The notes below the pieces were generated by a model. The model had not been told where the DNA came from, did no database searches, and worked only from the letters and a program-made list of their open reading frames with translations. Shown here piece after piece: positions 17,376 to 26,481 of a stretch of 33,746 bases of DNA. Position numbers and translations under genes: made by a program. Source of the stretch: an uncultured Armatimonadota bacterium (lineage in GTDB: Bacteria > Armatimonadota > Armatimonadia > Armatimonadales > Armatimonadaceae); contig CAIYBQ010000270.1 in NCBI GenBank assembly GCA_903924445.1, positions 1-33,746 on the forward strand, in the 5' to 3' direction. Position 1 is the first letter of the stretch. Every line of letters starts with the position of its first letter.

Positions 17376-18595
17376 ACGTGCATCCCCCCAAGACGTTCCG
17401 CAACAGCCTCGACATCTTTGTCACCACGTCCACTGAAACAGACAACGATTGTCTGATCGGGCGACATCGTTGGAGCAAGCTTTCGCAGCTCTGCAAACGC
17501 GTGTGCCGTCTCAAGCGCGGGAAGTATCCCCTCGCGTCGGCTTACCCATTGAAGCGCATCGAGAGCTTCTTGATCATCCACCGCAGCATATTCTGCGCGG
17601 CCACGGTCCTTCAGCGATGCATGCTCAGGTCCAACACCCGGGTAATCAAGTCCAGCGGACACACTGTGTGCTTCAGCGATCTGACCATGGGCATCCTGCA
17701 ACAGATACGTCAATGAACCATGCAGGACACCGGGACGACCAAGTGAGAGCGTCGCCGCGTGGCGCGCGGTCCCGATACCGTCTCCGGCCGCTTCCACGCC
17801 GATCAGACGTACGCTTTCATCAGAAACAAACGGATGGAACATGCCCATCGCATTGGAACCGCCACCGACACACGCAAGGACGACATCCGGGAGGCGACCA
17901 GTCCGCTCAATCATTTGAGCGCGCGTCTCGCGTCCGATGACGCTTTGGAAGTCCCGAACCATGGCGGGATAAGGATGCGGACCGACAACACTTCCGATGA
18001 TGTAGTGGGTATCCGCCACATTGGTTACCCAGTCACGAAGGGCTTCATTCGTCGCATCCTTGAGTGTCTTCGTTCCGCTCTCGACCGGCCGCACTTCAGC
18101 GCCGAGGAGCTGCATCCGGAACACGTTAAGCCGCTGACGTTTGACATCTTCAGCGCCCATGTAGACGCAACATTGAAACCCAAACTTCGCACAAACGGTC
18201 GCGGTAGCGACACCGTGTTGGCCTGCTCCCGTTTCCGCGATGATGCGCGGCTTGCCCATTTTTCGGGCCAGAAGAATTTGTCCAATGGTGTTGTTGATTT
18301 TGTGTGCGCCAGTATGACAGAGGTCTTCACGTTTGAGGTAAATCTTCGCGCCACCCAGCTCATTTGTCAGATTCTCAGCAAATGTCAGAGGCGTTGGTCG
18401 GCCTACATATTCCTGAAGATGCCGATCGAACTCAGCAATAAACTCGGGATCGGTGCGCGCTTCTTCGTAGCGTCGTGAAAGTTCATCGAGCGCAGGTACA
18501 AGCGTCTCGGGAACGAAGCGTCCACCGAAAGGGCCAAAGTGGCCACGTGCATCCGGTTCGGATGAAAAGGAAGGTCCTTGAATCAGCGAAGACAT
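17372..18595 (-). CDS. trpB: Tryptophan synthase beta subunit
   Basis: PLP-dependent enzyme that joins indole and serine to make tryptophan, in complex with TrpA. Recognisable parts are [15 protein letters not shown], the PLP lysine K99 in [23 protein letters not shown], the phosphate loop GGGSNAMG, and a C-terminal SGRGDKD. The ORF track opens at 18634 with a GTG; I choose ATG 18595 (407 aa), because the extra 13 residues have no SD and match no family N-terminus. ATG 18595 also has no SD, but TGGTACACT ends 6 nt before it, suggesting a leaderless transcript. It is the first gene of trpB-trpA-deoC. The motif set matches standard TrpB1, not the TrpB2 form. Confidence 0.95.
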   Translation of the reverse strand: MSSLIQGPSFSSEPDARGHFGPFGGRFVPETLVPALDELSRRYEEARTDPEFIAEFDRHLQEYVGRPTPLTFAENLTNELGGAKIYLKREDLCHTGAHKINNTIGQILLARKMGKPRIIAETGAGQHGVATATVCAKFGFQCCVYMGAEDVKRQRLNVFRMQLLGAEVRPVESGTKTLKDATNEALRDWVTNVADTHYIIGSVVGPHPYPAMVRDFQSVIGRETRAQMIERTGRLPDVVLACVGGGSNAMGMFHPFVSDESVRLIGVEAAGDGIGTARHAATLSLGRPGVLHGSLTYLLQDAHGQIAEAHSVSAGLDYPGVGPEHASLKDRGRAEYAAVDDQEALDALQWVSRREGILPALETAHAFAELRKLAPTMSPDQTIVVCFSGRGDKDVEAVAERLGGMHV

Positions 18596-18601
18596 GGGCG
18601 A

Positions 18602-18610
18602 AGTGTACCA
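18602..18610 (-). promoter_or_regulatory. Extended -10 element of trpB, leaderless arrangement
   Basis: Minus-strand TGGTACACT (TGn plus TACACT) ends 6 nt upstream of ATG 18595, so the expected transcription start falls on the A of the ATG. No good -35 hexamer is seen at 17-18 nt, as is common for extended -10 promoters. The same nine bases occur upstream of der. Confidence 0.45.
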
Positions 18611-18663
18611 CCGTGATGCCCTATTTTCTGCCACCCCATAGGCTTGAAAACACAGGGTAAATG

Positions 18664-18669
18664 TATACT
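18664..18669 (+). promoter_or_regulatory. -10 element of the alpha/beta hydrolase gene
   Basis: TATACT lies 7 nt before GTG 18677 on the plus strand, placing the expected transcription start at the GTG. TTGAAA (18644-18649) is too close (14 nt) to be a normal -35. Divergent from the trpB element about 55 bp away. Confidence 0.4.
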
Positions 18670-18676
18670 AACTCTC

Positions 18677-19474
18677 GTGTCCGACGCCATAAAACTGACA
18701 TCCACAATCGTCGATTCCGACGGTCTCTCCATCCATTGGCAGCAGGCGGGAAGTCAAGTCCCGGATGTCCTTTGCATTCATGGATTTTCAAGCTCATTTC
18801 GCCGTAACTGGTACGGAGCTGGCTGGGTCAGAGCCTTTCTGGATGCTGGTTATTCTCCGTTTGGGCCTGATCTCCGTGGCCATGGTCAGAGTGACAAACC
18901 GCACGTCCACGGTGCCTACTTCCCATTGGTCCACATGGATGATCTTCTTGCCGGCCTTACCGTATTGGATGCAGATCGCGTGCATGTCGTCGGGTTTTCG
19001 ATGGGAGCGGCCGTCGCATTACAGTTTGCAATGCTTCACCCTGAGAAGTGCAAATCACTTACCCTCATCGGCGTTGGTGACAAGATCATTGACACCTATC
19101 CTCCGCCCATGGAGCCGATGTGGATCGCGGATGCCCTCTCAACATCGCGGCCAGACTTGATTTCATCGTCGATTGGACGGACATTCCGAACCTTTGCAGA
19201 GCGGGGTCAGAACGACTTGGATGCCCTTGCAGCGATGATGCGAACCGGCGGCTGGCCCGGTCGTATTATGGAAAAGCGCCCATTGACGGTACCAACGCAG
19301 CTAATTCTTGCGGAGCGGGATACCTTTATGCCGACATCCATTCACCTCATCGATGCCATCACGCCACAAAACGTGATTGTAGTTGAAGGGACAGATCACC
19401 TTAGTCTGGCTCTGTCACAACAAGCGGTTACATGTACTGTGAACTTTATTGGAGCTGCCAATGTTTCGTTGTAA
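18677..19474 (+). CDS. Alpha/beta hydrolase
   Basis: A serine hydrolase of the alpha/beta fold, probably cytoplasmic; substrate unknown. The catalytic triad can be placed as Ser108 in the nucleophile elbow GFSMG, Asp215 in LAERDTFMP and His241 in EGTDHLSLA. The oxyanion region is HGFSSS (35-40), and the PDLRGHGQSDKP motif is typical of esterase, epoxide-hydrolase or MenH-like members. The track start at 18644 is a TTG overlapping promoter-like sequence; I prefer GTG 18677 (265 aa), which starts VSDAIKLTST and has TATACT 7 nt upstream but no SD. The last 14 nt overlap the start of the next gene, so the two are probably co-translated. Confidence 0.85.
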   Translation: MSDAIKLTSTIVDSDGLSIHWQQAGSQVPDVLCIHGFSSSFRRNWYGAGWVRAFLDAGYSPFGPDLRGHGQSDKPHVHGAYFPLVHMDDLLAGLTVLDADRVHVVGFSMGAAVALQFAMLHPEKCKSLTLIGVGDKIIDTYPPPMEPMWIADALSTSRPDLISSSIGRTFRTFAERGQNDLDALAAMMRTGGWPGRIMEKRPLTVPTQLILAERDTFMPTSIHLIDAITPQNVIVVEGTDHLSLALSQQAVTCTVNFIGAANVSL

Positions 19475-20921
19475 TGTGGTTCAAACAGCACTCGTCCTGA
19501 TGACGGCGACGTGCACGGGAGTACGCGCCTGGGCACCGGAAGCCATCCACTACGAGCGTATCATCGGGCAAGGAGTGGTCCTCAAGCAGGATCTTTATCC
19601 TGTCGATCACCCTGCCGGTCCGCTTGCTATCCATACATTTGATGTTGACACGCACGTGCCGGGCGTTCGGATTAGTGCGGCCCTTGCTGGTGACACGGTC
19701 TGGGACACAGATGCCACATTAGGACGGGAAGTCGTTTCTAAACTGGCAACCAGGCGGAAAGCACTCGCAGCCGTGAATGCCGGTTTCTTTCCGTTTGCTG
19801 GAAACCCGATTGGCCTCCATATGGAGGATGGAAACCTCATCACAGAGCCAACCAAGCAGCGTTCATCATTTCTTCGGCTGAAAAATGGCTCCTACGCGAT
19901 CGCCTCGTACGCCTTCAAGGCCACAGTTACGATTGGTGCCGTTTCCATTCCACTGAATGGGCTTAATCGAAAGCCAGAGGCGATGGCAGAAAACATCGCG
20001 TTTACATCACAGTTCGGCAAGGAAACGATAAAGCTTGATAATCGCTACTGGCTCCAGCTGGATATTCCAAACGGCTCACTACAAACGGGTAGTGTGAGTG
20101 GTCGCGTGTCGCTGACCGAAAAAGTCCCACAGGTGATGATTCCGGCAAATACGGTCGTAATCGCCATCGGCCAACAGACTTTTGACTTACTAAGACCAAT
20201 CATCGTCGACGGAAGCACAGCGGTCGTGTCTTGCGAGCTAAAGCCTCTCGATGCCGATGCGCCGCTTGCCGAAGAAATTTCGGATGCAGTTACTGGGGCT
20301 CCTCGCATCCTTACAGACGGAAAAGTAGATGTTCGGAACAAGAGAGAGAAAATGTCGGAGTCGTTTAGTACGGTTCGGCATCCACGGACAGCTGTTGGAA
20401 TCCGCCCGGATGGCAGTGTCGTGCTTGTAACCGTCGATGGTCGTCAAGCGACTCTTAGCCGCGGTGCGTCGCTGTCGGAGCTTGCGGCAATCCTGATTTC
20501 ACAAGGGGCAACGCAAGGCTTAAACCTCGATGGCGGTGGAAGTAGTGCTGCCATCGCGAGAAACCTGGTGGTGAACTCACCATCGGATGGTTCTCAGCGT
20601 CCTGTCGCGGATGCACTCCTCATTTCAGGAGAGCATCCTGCAGGAAGCACAGAACCATTCGCAATCACGGGGCTCGCGCAAAGCCCATTGGCGATTGGCG
20701 ATGTGAGTGATCTTAAAGACACCAGCGGACGCCCGGTGGAGACGGGAATCTGGGGCACGGATGGTAAGGGCGTTTTCATCGACCAGGGAGGCAGACTCCG
20801 TGTGATGCGAGCTGGAACAAGCAAAATTTCGATCGCGTACCCCGGCAAAGAAGCCTTGGCAACCGTGAAAACAATCGACCCTAATCCACCCGTGAAGCCT
20901 AAATCCCCGCCAGCAAAGTAA
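19461..20921 (+). CDS. Secreted phosphodiester glycosidase (NAGPA) family protein
   Basis: An exported protein with a NAGPA domain, the family of the mammalian uncovering enzyme that removes GlcNAc from a GlcNAc-phosphodiester. Bacterial members are thought to act on phosphodiester-linked surface glycans. A signal peptide (about 1-23, TALVLMTATCTGVRA) precedes the domain (about 95-400) with VNAGFF (105-110), RTAVGIRPDG (309-318) and NLDGGGSS (355-362). A C-terminal Ig-like (Big2-like) segment follows (about 405-475; GTSKISIAYPG) and a Pro/Lys tail. I choose ATG 19461, not the upstream TTG 19449, because GGAG lies 6 nt before it; this gives 486 aa. It overlaps the hydrolase gene by 14 nt. Its stop is 10 bp from the convergent glycosyltransferase stop. 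Confidence 0.87.
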   Translation: MFRCNVVQTALVLMTATCTGVRAWAPEAIHYERIIGQGVVLKQDLYPVDHPAGPLAIHTFDVDTHVPGVRISAALAGDTVWDTDATLGREVVSKLATRRKALAAVNAGFFPFAGNPIGLHMEDGNLITEPTKQRSSFLRLKNGSYAIASYAFKATVTIGAVSIPLNGLNRKPEAMAENIAFTSQFGKETIKLDNRYWLQLDIPNGSLQTGSVSGRVSLTEKVPQVMIPANTVVIAIGQQTFDLLRPIIVDGSTAVVSCELKPLDADAPLAEEISDAVTGAPRILTDGKVDVRNKREKMSESFSTVRHPRTAVGIRPDGSVVLVTVDGRQATLSRGASLSELAAILISQGATQGLNLDGGGSSAAIARNLVVNSPSDGSQRPVADALLISGEHPAGSTEPFAITGLAQSPLAIGDVSDLKDTSGRPVETGIWGTDGKGVFIDQGGRLRVMRAGTSKISIAYPGKEALATVKTIDPNPPVKPKSPPAK

Positions 20922-20931
20922 GAAAACTCGC

Positions 20932-22317
20932 TTAGTCCGCCTTTTCTACGTATTGGATAGCATCTTGTGTTGGCTTATCGCGATAGAACGCGCGGACTGT
21001 GCCAACACTAAAGACATCGAAGGCTATCAGAGCTGCAATGACAACCGCCGCAGCGCCTGTATGGATACGCGAGTTCTTGATTCGTTCAATAACACCCGTA
21101 ACTACGAGTGCACCACCGAGTGCGGCAGCGATCGAGTAGCGCCCCGTCGAAAACACGACATCCCAGTCTGAGTACAACAGCTGCTGCAGAAGCCCTGTGA
21201 CGGCGAGCACGATTGCCAGCAATCCAGCCAACCGTACGACGATCGATTCTGCTGGAACGCCCGGCAACATTCCTCGTCGAGCCTTGCTGACGACATCCAA
21301 ATTGATGAGGAGAACCGCAAGCGACAATAAAATACTGATACTCGACCACGTGACCAAATCAATCCCCATGTGGAATTGCATTAGCCACATCGGAATTGCG
21401 GCACAGCCCCCAACCCACAACAGGATGACAGGTGCACTCAGCGTTACACCGGCGCCTTGAACCTGGATACCTGTCCCGAGAAGCTGTCCCAGTGAATGGG
21501 ATGCATCCAACAGCGGTCTATGGAATGTCCTGATAAGTGGCACTCCAAGCGTCATCTGGTTGATCAGCATCCACATCAATACAGGAAGCGCTATGCCGGG
21601 AATGAGCATTAGCACTGACTTCTTCATTGAAGCTTTGGACAGTGTGACCATTAGGAGTCCTGGAAGCCAAATGCCAGCAGTCAGTCGGGTTACCAAGGCA
21701 AGTCCAAAGAGAGCTCCAGCGAGAATGTACAGCTGGTTTTTAGCCGTCTGCTTGGTCCAAATACCCACATACAACGCTGCCGTCACCAATGCCATTGCCA
21801 TCGGCTCGTTCGAAATGTTTCCATGCATGTGACCGAACATCGGCGTAAACGCCATCACGGCCGCACAGACAAGGCCTGCCGTTTCTTGTTTGAAGGTGAG
21901 TTTTACAATGCAATACGAAAACCAAATGCTGATGGCACCAAATAGCAAACAAAGCCACCGGATGGACATTATTCGAATCGATGGTGTGGCACCGCCGAGC
22001 GCCTTCCATACAGTGGCAGCCACGGCATAGAAAAGTGGTGGGTGCTGCGCCTGGTAGGACACGTACTGCTCAGGATTATTTCTGCGATCTGGTGATGGCT
22101 TCGGGATTCCCTTTCCAGCAGCGATCGATTCGATGTAAATCTGATGCTCTTTTTCATCCGGGCCGAGTCCGTACAAATGGGTCTCACTTGCCATCGATGC
22201 CGGTAAGTTGTCAGGGAGTTGTATCCCTTGGAGCGGTGTCGCACTTAGCCATTGGAAGCCAACTGCGATGTAAATGCTGATCAACACCACCATCAAAACA
22301 TTGCTACGTTGCTTCAT
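20932..22317 (-). CDS. GT-C membrane glycosyltransferase (GT39/PMT-like), copy c
   Basis: A polytopic inner-membrane protein with about 11 predicted membrane segments, of the GT-C fold that moves a sugar from a polyprenyl-phosphate donor to an acceptor on the outer side. The first periplasmic loop carries the acidic motif GPDEKEH (Asp-Glu at 54-55) and the family HPPLFY at 92-97. Length is 461 aa. The acceptor and sugar are unknown. The ATG overlaps the stop of the preceding glycosyltransferase gene as ATGA. It is the last gene of the der operon, and no clear terminator is seen in the 10-bp convergent gap. It is a paralogue-like neighbour of the next gene, but they are divergent in sequence. 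Confidence 0.83.
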   Translation of the reverse strand: MKQRSNVLMVVLISIYIAVGFQWLSATPLQGIQLPDNLPASMASETHLYGLGPDEKEHQIYIESIAAGKGIPKPSPDRRNNPEQYVSYQAQHPPLFYAVAATVWKALGGATPSIRIMSIRWLCLLFGAISIWFSYCIVKLTFKQETAGLVCAAVMAFTPMFGHMHGNISNEPMAMALVTAALYVGIWTKQTAKNQLYILAGALFGLALVTRLTAGIWLPGLLMVTLSKASMKKSVLMLIPGIALPVLMWMLINQMTLGVPLIRTFHRPLLDASHSLGQLLGTGIQVQGAGVTLSAPVILLWVGGCAAIPMWLMQFHMGIDLVTWSSISILLSLAVLLINLDVVSKARRGMLPGVPAESIVVRLAGLLAIVLAVTGLLQQLLYSDWDVVFSTGRYSIAAALGGALVVTGVIERIKNSRIHTGAAAVVIAALIAFDVFSVGTVRAFYRDKPTQDAIQYVEKAD

Positions 22318-23618
22318 TGGGATGCGAAACCTCCACCGAGGAGCTGCTTAATGGTCAGGAGCCCCAAAATCACAGCGGGAGTGTAGGCTAACCACTGCAG
22401 CTTTGATAGATGCTTCCATCCAACAATCGTAAGCACCGAGATTGGAAGGAGTGCGGGTAGAAAATAGCGTCCCTGTGCCTGGAAAACCTGAGAGATAAAG
22501 GCATAGTAAAACGGCATGATTACGATTGGAACAAGGAGCAATGCGCTCATCAATGGGACATTCACTCGGTTTTGTGGATCACGAAATGCGCGGATGATTC
22601 CTACTAATGCGGGCGTGATGACAAACATGATGCCAACAAATGGCAACGGCTCCCCAGCGAATCTGCTGAGCGGTGTATTTGGGTGAACAAAATACCAAAA
22701 CGATGCAAGAGACCTCACAGCGACTTGCCGGATGTAGTCTGCATGCGACCATCCGGCAACCTTCTCGATATCAGCTGGACTGAAATTCGGCCCGGTCGCA
22801 ACGTAAATGGTCCGTGCAAGTGGATCCGCATAGAGACTGAGGTTTCGCAGCCACATCGGGGAAGTCAAGATTCCAACGCAAACAAGCATCATGGCGAATT
22901 GGCTACAAAACTTCACAGTCAGTCCCGTAGTCTTGATTTTGTAAACGGCTGCCACGATCACCAACCACGGCAGTAACTGAAGGACAGTTAGCTTTGCATA
23001 CAGTCCAGCGGTGATTGCAACTCCCAACAGAATAAGAGCACGAAGCTCGACATTCTTACTTCTGATGACCGTAAGTGCTTCACCGATGATAATCGCACAG
23101 AGCAAGTGCGTCAGCGCATCGTTGGACACGGCCCCACCAAGCTGAGCTTGTACCGGCAGCACACACAGGAATGCTCCAAGGGGGCGCACAAAGTCATCCC
23201 CAAACTGGGTACCAATCCACTTGCAGCAATATGCAACAGTCATTCCGGCAAGGATCGCCGACAGGAGGCGGATAACCAGAAAGTCACCACCAAGCACTTT
23301 GAGAATCGCTGCGAGCAAGTAGAACATCGGTGGCTGATGGGCTTCATCCCGGCTAAGGGCACCTTCCGGAAGCTCGGTCATCCCTGTCGCACGCTGGATG
23401 GAACTGAGGACATTTCCGGGAAGAGGTGCTCTGCCAGGCGGAGGGACAAAGACTGGCAGACGCTTTGTCGTGCTGATCAGGCGAATGTTATCCCAGTGAG
23501 CTGCTTCATCTGGATTATTGCCAAATGGAACCATCGCCACGAAGAGAACGGATACAAGAAACGCCAACACTCCGAGGACTGCGTGTGTTGGAATCTGTTT
23601 ATTGGATGTTGATGCCAT
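22314..23618 (-). CDS. GT-C membrane glycosyltransferase (GT39/PMT-like), copy b
   Basis: A polytopic membrane glycosyltransferase of 434 aa with one segment before the first large loop and about ten after. The loop has the acidic motif NPDEAAHW (Asp37-Glu38) and HQPPMFY, matching copy c in layout. A second extracytoplasmic loop (around PNFSPADIEKV) is likely. The ORF track opens at 23648 on a TTG; I prefer ATG 23618, which leaves a 20-bp overlap with the upstream gene and has GGAA about 11 nt before it. Its role is probably transfer of a sugar to a lipid, protein or polysaccharide in the envelope. The substrate cannot be inferred. Confidence 0.83.
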   Translation of the reverse strand: MASTSNKQIPTHAVLGVLAFLVSVLFVAMVPFGNNPDEAAHWDNIRLISTTKRLPVFVPPPGRAPLPGNVLSSIQRATGMTELPEGALSRDEAHQPPMFYLLAAILKVLGGDFLVIRLLSAILAGMTVAYCCKWIGTQFGDDFVRPLGAFLCVLPVQAQLGGAVSNDALTHLLCAIIIGEALTVIRSKNVELRALILLGVAITAGLYAKLTVLQLLPWLVIVAAVYKIKTTGLTVKFCSQFAMMLVCVGILTSPMWLRNLSLYADPLARTIYVATGPNFSPADIEKVAGWSHADYIRQVAVRSLASFWYFVHPNTPLSRFAGEPLPFVGIMFVITPALVGIIRAFRDPQNRVNVPLMSALLLVPIVIMPFYYAFISQVFQAQGRYFLPALLPISVLTIVGWKHLSKLQWLAYTPAVILGLLTIKQLLGGGFASQ

Positions 23619-25509
23619 AGACAACGGTTTCCTGTCCTTCTCTTCCAAAACTTACGAGTGGTGTAAAGCGTCCGGATACCACGGCATCATCAACCAGGTC
23701 TCTCCAGCCACCGGATACAGATCCCTTATCAGCGCTTCGATTGGCATTGTTGATGAGCACAGTTGTGTAGCCACGTTGCTTCAATTCTCTGGCGAGTGCA
23801 GCAGAGTCCGTAAACGAAGCCCACGGAAGCAATCCATCCGCGTGGTTCGGCTCCGCCCAGAGAATCTGCCGATCGATGAAATATCCCCGAACCTCATCGA
23901 ACAGAGCCACTTTTGCATCGATGGGAGTGTTTTGATTAATCCATACAGAGGCTCTGCCCAGTGGTCCCAGGCGCCGAAAGATCTGCTCCTCCCGAGATTG
24001 GCGTGCTGTCAGAGTATTAATGCCATCCGTGATCAGGGGCGAACAAACTGATAACGTCCAGACAAAACAAATGGCTGTTATGCCCGCAAGTGTGACCCGA
24101 AGTGGCTTGGTTGCATTTGCGAAGACGACACCCATCAGCACCGCAGCACAGGGAATGCCAGGGAGCAGGTACCGCGTTTGTTGCATCAAAACAAACCAAC
24201 TTGCCCCGATTCCAAGTCCAAAGAATAGTATCGAAAGCGATTCCCGTGACAGCTTGGGAGCCACCCAAAGTAAGCCGACGAGAGCAATCACCAATGTAGG
24301 GGCGAGGCCAAACTGAACGTATTCCGTAAAAATCCAGGGTCGTTGCCCGACGAGCAAAGCTTCATTGACCAGATTCCACGGTGCCATAAGAGCATCGACA
24401 GGCTTCTTACCAAGTCCAAACGCTGCCTGATCTGCGGCGTAGCGGGCTGCATGTTCGGCTGTCCAATATTTGCCACCGAAGATTTGATAGAAGTACGGGT
24501 ATACCGGATTGCCTGTGTAGAGAAATGTCTTGATGTACCAAGGGCTACCGACAGCCAAGGCGAGCCCGCCCCAGATAGCGGCATGACTTACTGTCGTTCC
24601 GAGCTGCGTCTTTCGGATGAAAAATCCATAGGAAAGCATCCCGGCTAGGATCATCCCCCAGAACAGCAAGACAGTCATCTTTGTTCCAAGGGCGCAGCCC
24701 ATGAGAACTCCACTGAGGAGTAGCATTTGCAATCGCTGCGACTGACTTGGTGTCGTCTCGCTTTCCGTCTTCATCAGAAGAAGGAGAATTGATAGCGATG
24801 CCCACACGAAGAGCGTCGTGGCAATGTCAACATAGGCAACCGTCATCTCCCAAAAAACCATCGGGATAGAGAGCAAAGCCCCAACCGCTATCAGGGGAGC
24901 GAATTTGTTGTTTGGGATTAGGCGTCGCGATGTTGCATACACACTGATGGCAAGTGAAAGTCCGCAGAGCGTATGCAGCCACTTTGCAGCGGCTTCGCTT
25001 CCTGCCGACAGCATCGCCATATAACCGAGCTGCATCGTAAAGGGAAAGTTCGAGTGATGGTCGTACGGAATGAAGTGGATGCGTCCGGCTCTTAGCCATG
25101 TCCTCGGAACTGCAAAGTGGTAGGAGAGCGTGTCCCATTCCAGCGTTCCCGGAGGCGCTGAAGCGCCAACCCCAGCAGCCAGAATCATGATTAGAACCAG
25201 CCCTAGTGCTAGGGATCCATGGAGGCTGAGCCTCGGAATGCTAAGTTTTAGCTGTGGTTTGTGACGTGTCAACCCGACCAGCCACGAGACGACTCCTATG
25301 GCGCAAATTGTCCCCCAGATTGCCATCGGCCTCGCTTGACCTGCAAGCCCAACAGCCATCACGGCAAGTGGAAGCAAACCCGTTCCGACGGTCCATGCAA
25401 GTGCAGTTCGCTCAAACGGTCGCCAAGCCCACGACGGTACCAAGAGACGGCCGATCCCGATGGCTGAAAACGACCATGTCAGGATTGCAATTAGACTTAT
25501 CAGTATCAT
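23599..25509 (-). CDS. GT-C membrane glycosyltransferase-like protein, copy a (large)
   Basis: The largest of the three membrane glycosyltransferases at 636 aa. It has two or three segments before the first loop, where copies b and c have one. The acidic motif is EWDTLSYHFAVP (124-135), in which Asp126 is the candidate catalytic base, so it belongs to a different GT-C subgroup from copies b and c. About 12 membrane segments are followed by a soluble C-terminal domain (about 520-636; SVWINQNTPIDAKVALFDE, YTTVLINN), expected outside the membrane. ATG 25509 lies 18 nt after the methyltransferase stop with only a weak SD (GGAT). Acceptor unknown. Its stop lies within the next gene. Confidence 0.83.
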   Translation of the reverse strand: MILISLIAILTWSFSAIGIGRLLVPSWAWRPFERTALAWTVGTGLLPLAVMAVGLAGQARPMAIWGTICAIGVVSWLVGLTRHKPQLKLSIPRLSLHGSLALGLVLIMILAAGVGASAPPGTLEWDTLSYHFAVPRTWLRAGRIHFIPYDHHSNFPFTMQLGYMAMLSAGSEAAAKWLHTLCGLSLAISVYATSRRLIPNNKFAPLIAVGALLSIPMVFWEMTVAYVDIATTLFVWASLSILLLLMKTESETTPSQSQRLQMLLLSGVLMGCALGTKMTVLLFWGMILAGMLSYGFFIRKTQLGTTVSHAAIWGGLALAVGSPWYIKTFLYTGNPVYPYFYQIFGGKYWTAEHAARYAADQAAFGLGKKPVDALMAPWNLVNEALLVGQRPWIFTEYVQFGLAPTLVIALVGLLWVAPKLSRESLSILFFGLGIGASWFVLMQQTRYLLPGIPCAAVLMGVVFANATKPLRVTLAGITAICFVWTLSVCSPLITDGINTLTARQSREEQIFRRLGPLGRASVWINQNTPIDAKVALFDEVRGYFIDRQILWAEPNHADGLLPWASFTDSAALARELKQRGYTTVLINNANRSADKGSVSGGWRDLVDDAVVSGRFTPLVSFGREGQETVVYGINIQ

Positions 25510-25527
25510 TGGCTGTTTATCCGGTGC

Positions 25528-26481
25528 CTATGCAGGCTTTTGTGCTGCAAGCTCCATCACTTCCCCTTGAATGACATCCCCGAGCATATCGGACAGGCGC
25601 TGCTGGCCGATGAAGAGCTTGGTTCTAAGGCTTCCATCCTTGTCCGTCACTCCGGAACCAGGGTCATCATTGTCACCGAGAGGCCGTCCAGATACCGCGC
25701 GCATCGCATAACGAAGCGATTGCAGACTATTCACCAATGGCTGGAAGTGAGTACTTTTCAGATAAAACCCGGATTCCTCGATGATGCGCTGGAGCGAGCG
25801 AGGGTTAAACCCCCAGAAATGCCGGGGCAAATCGAGTGCATACCAGCACGACCCGAAGAGGCTTGATTCCAGTGAGCCTGCATTTGGCACAGCGATGTAC
25901 AGGATTCCACCGGGCTTTAGAAGCGTATAGGCGCGCTCAAGGTCCCGGCGAGGGTTTCCGACATGTTCAAGACAGTGGATAAACGAGATGACATCGAACT
26001 GTTCACCCGTATCAAAGGAATGTAAGTCGCCGATGAAAGGATTGACACACGTCCGGCCAAATGCGAGCTCGGCGGCGACAGGGTCGGTTTCGATGCCATT
26101 CACATCAAACCCGGCGCGCTGCATGGCAGCCATTACCCGTCCATCTCCGCAGCCAACATCGAGGAAACGGCCACAATTGCGATCCGCCGTCTTCAGAATC
26201 CGCTTGGCTATATGATCTGCTGCATACTGAAGTCGAGTGTTAAGACCACTGTCACCTGCATCCCCCTCTGCTCGCGCATACGTGACTGGCGCATAGTGCT
26301 TTGCCATCGTTTCATGGGATGGCCTCGGATCGAGCCGTACGGTTCCACAGCGGATGCACTTGACGGCATGAAAGCAGCGTGGCCCTCCCAGCAGGTGGTC
26401 ACCAGCCAGACGCCAATGCTTCGCGCCACGCGTTCCACAAACGCAACAAGATAGCGTAGTTTCAGCCCAGCCCATACTCAT
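25528..26481 (-). CDS. Class I SAM-dependent methyltransferase with zinc-binding N-terminus
   Basis: A cytoplasmic methyltransferase of 317 aa. The N-terminus has two cysteine pairs, CCVCG (12-16) and CIRCG (42-46), which probably bind zinc. It is followed by the SAM-binding motif FLDVGCGDGR (106-115), an acidic strand end VNGIETD, and the UbiG/Methyltransf_11-type motif FDVISFIHCLEHV then LLKPGGILYIAVPN. This layout is common in methyltransferases of surface-polysaccharide clusters that modify sugars or lipid carriers. The start overlaps the metallophosphatase stop as ATGA; Met3 is an alternative start. Three membrane glycosyltransferases follow, so a role in capping or decorating the same glycan is plausible (inference). 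Confidence 0.86.
   Translation of the reverse strand: MSMGWAETTLSCCVCGTRGAKHWRLAGDHLLGGPRCFHAVKCIRCGTVRLDPRPSHETMAKHYAPVTYARAEGDAGDSGLNTRLQYAADHIAKRILKTADRNCGRFLDVGCGDGRVMAAMQRAGFDVNGIETDPVAAELAFGRTCVNPFIGDLHSFDTGEQFDVISFIHCLEHVGNPRRDLERAYTLLKPGGILYIAVPNAGSLESSLFGSCWYALDLPRHFWGFNPRSLQRIIEESGFYLKSTHFQPLVNSLQSLRYAMRAVSGRPLGDNDDPGSGVTDKDGSLRTKLFIGQQRLSDMLGDVIQGEVMELAAQKPA

Noticed and set aside
16855-17436. 193-aa plus-strand ORF inside trpA/trpB
   Set aside because: Antisense shadow of trpA, which has all catalytic residues; the translation is Ser/Ala/Thr-rich without domain features.
17759-18478. 239-aa plus-strand ORF inside trpB
   Set aside because: Antisense shadow of a well-conserved trpB; no SD and no recognisable domain.
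18634-18660. TTGAAA (18644) with TATACT as a normal -35/-10 pair
   Set aside because: The spacer is only 14 nt, too short for a standard sigma-70 promoter; only the -10 is retained.
23518-24051. 177-aa plus-strand ORF across two glycosyltransferase genes
   Set aside because: Crosses the junction of two real minus-strand genes; the sequence is not membrane-like or domain-like.
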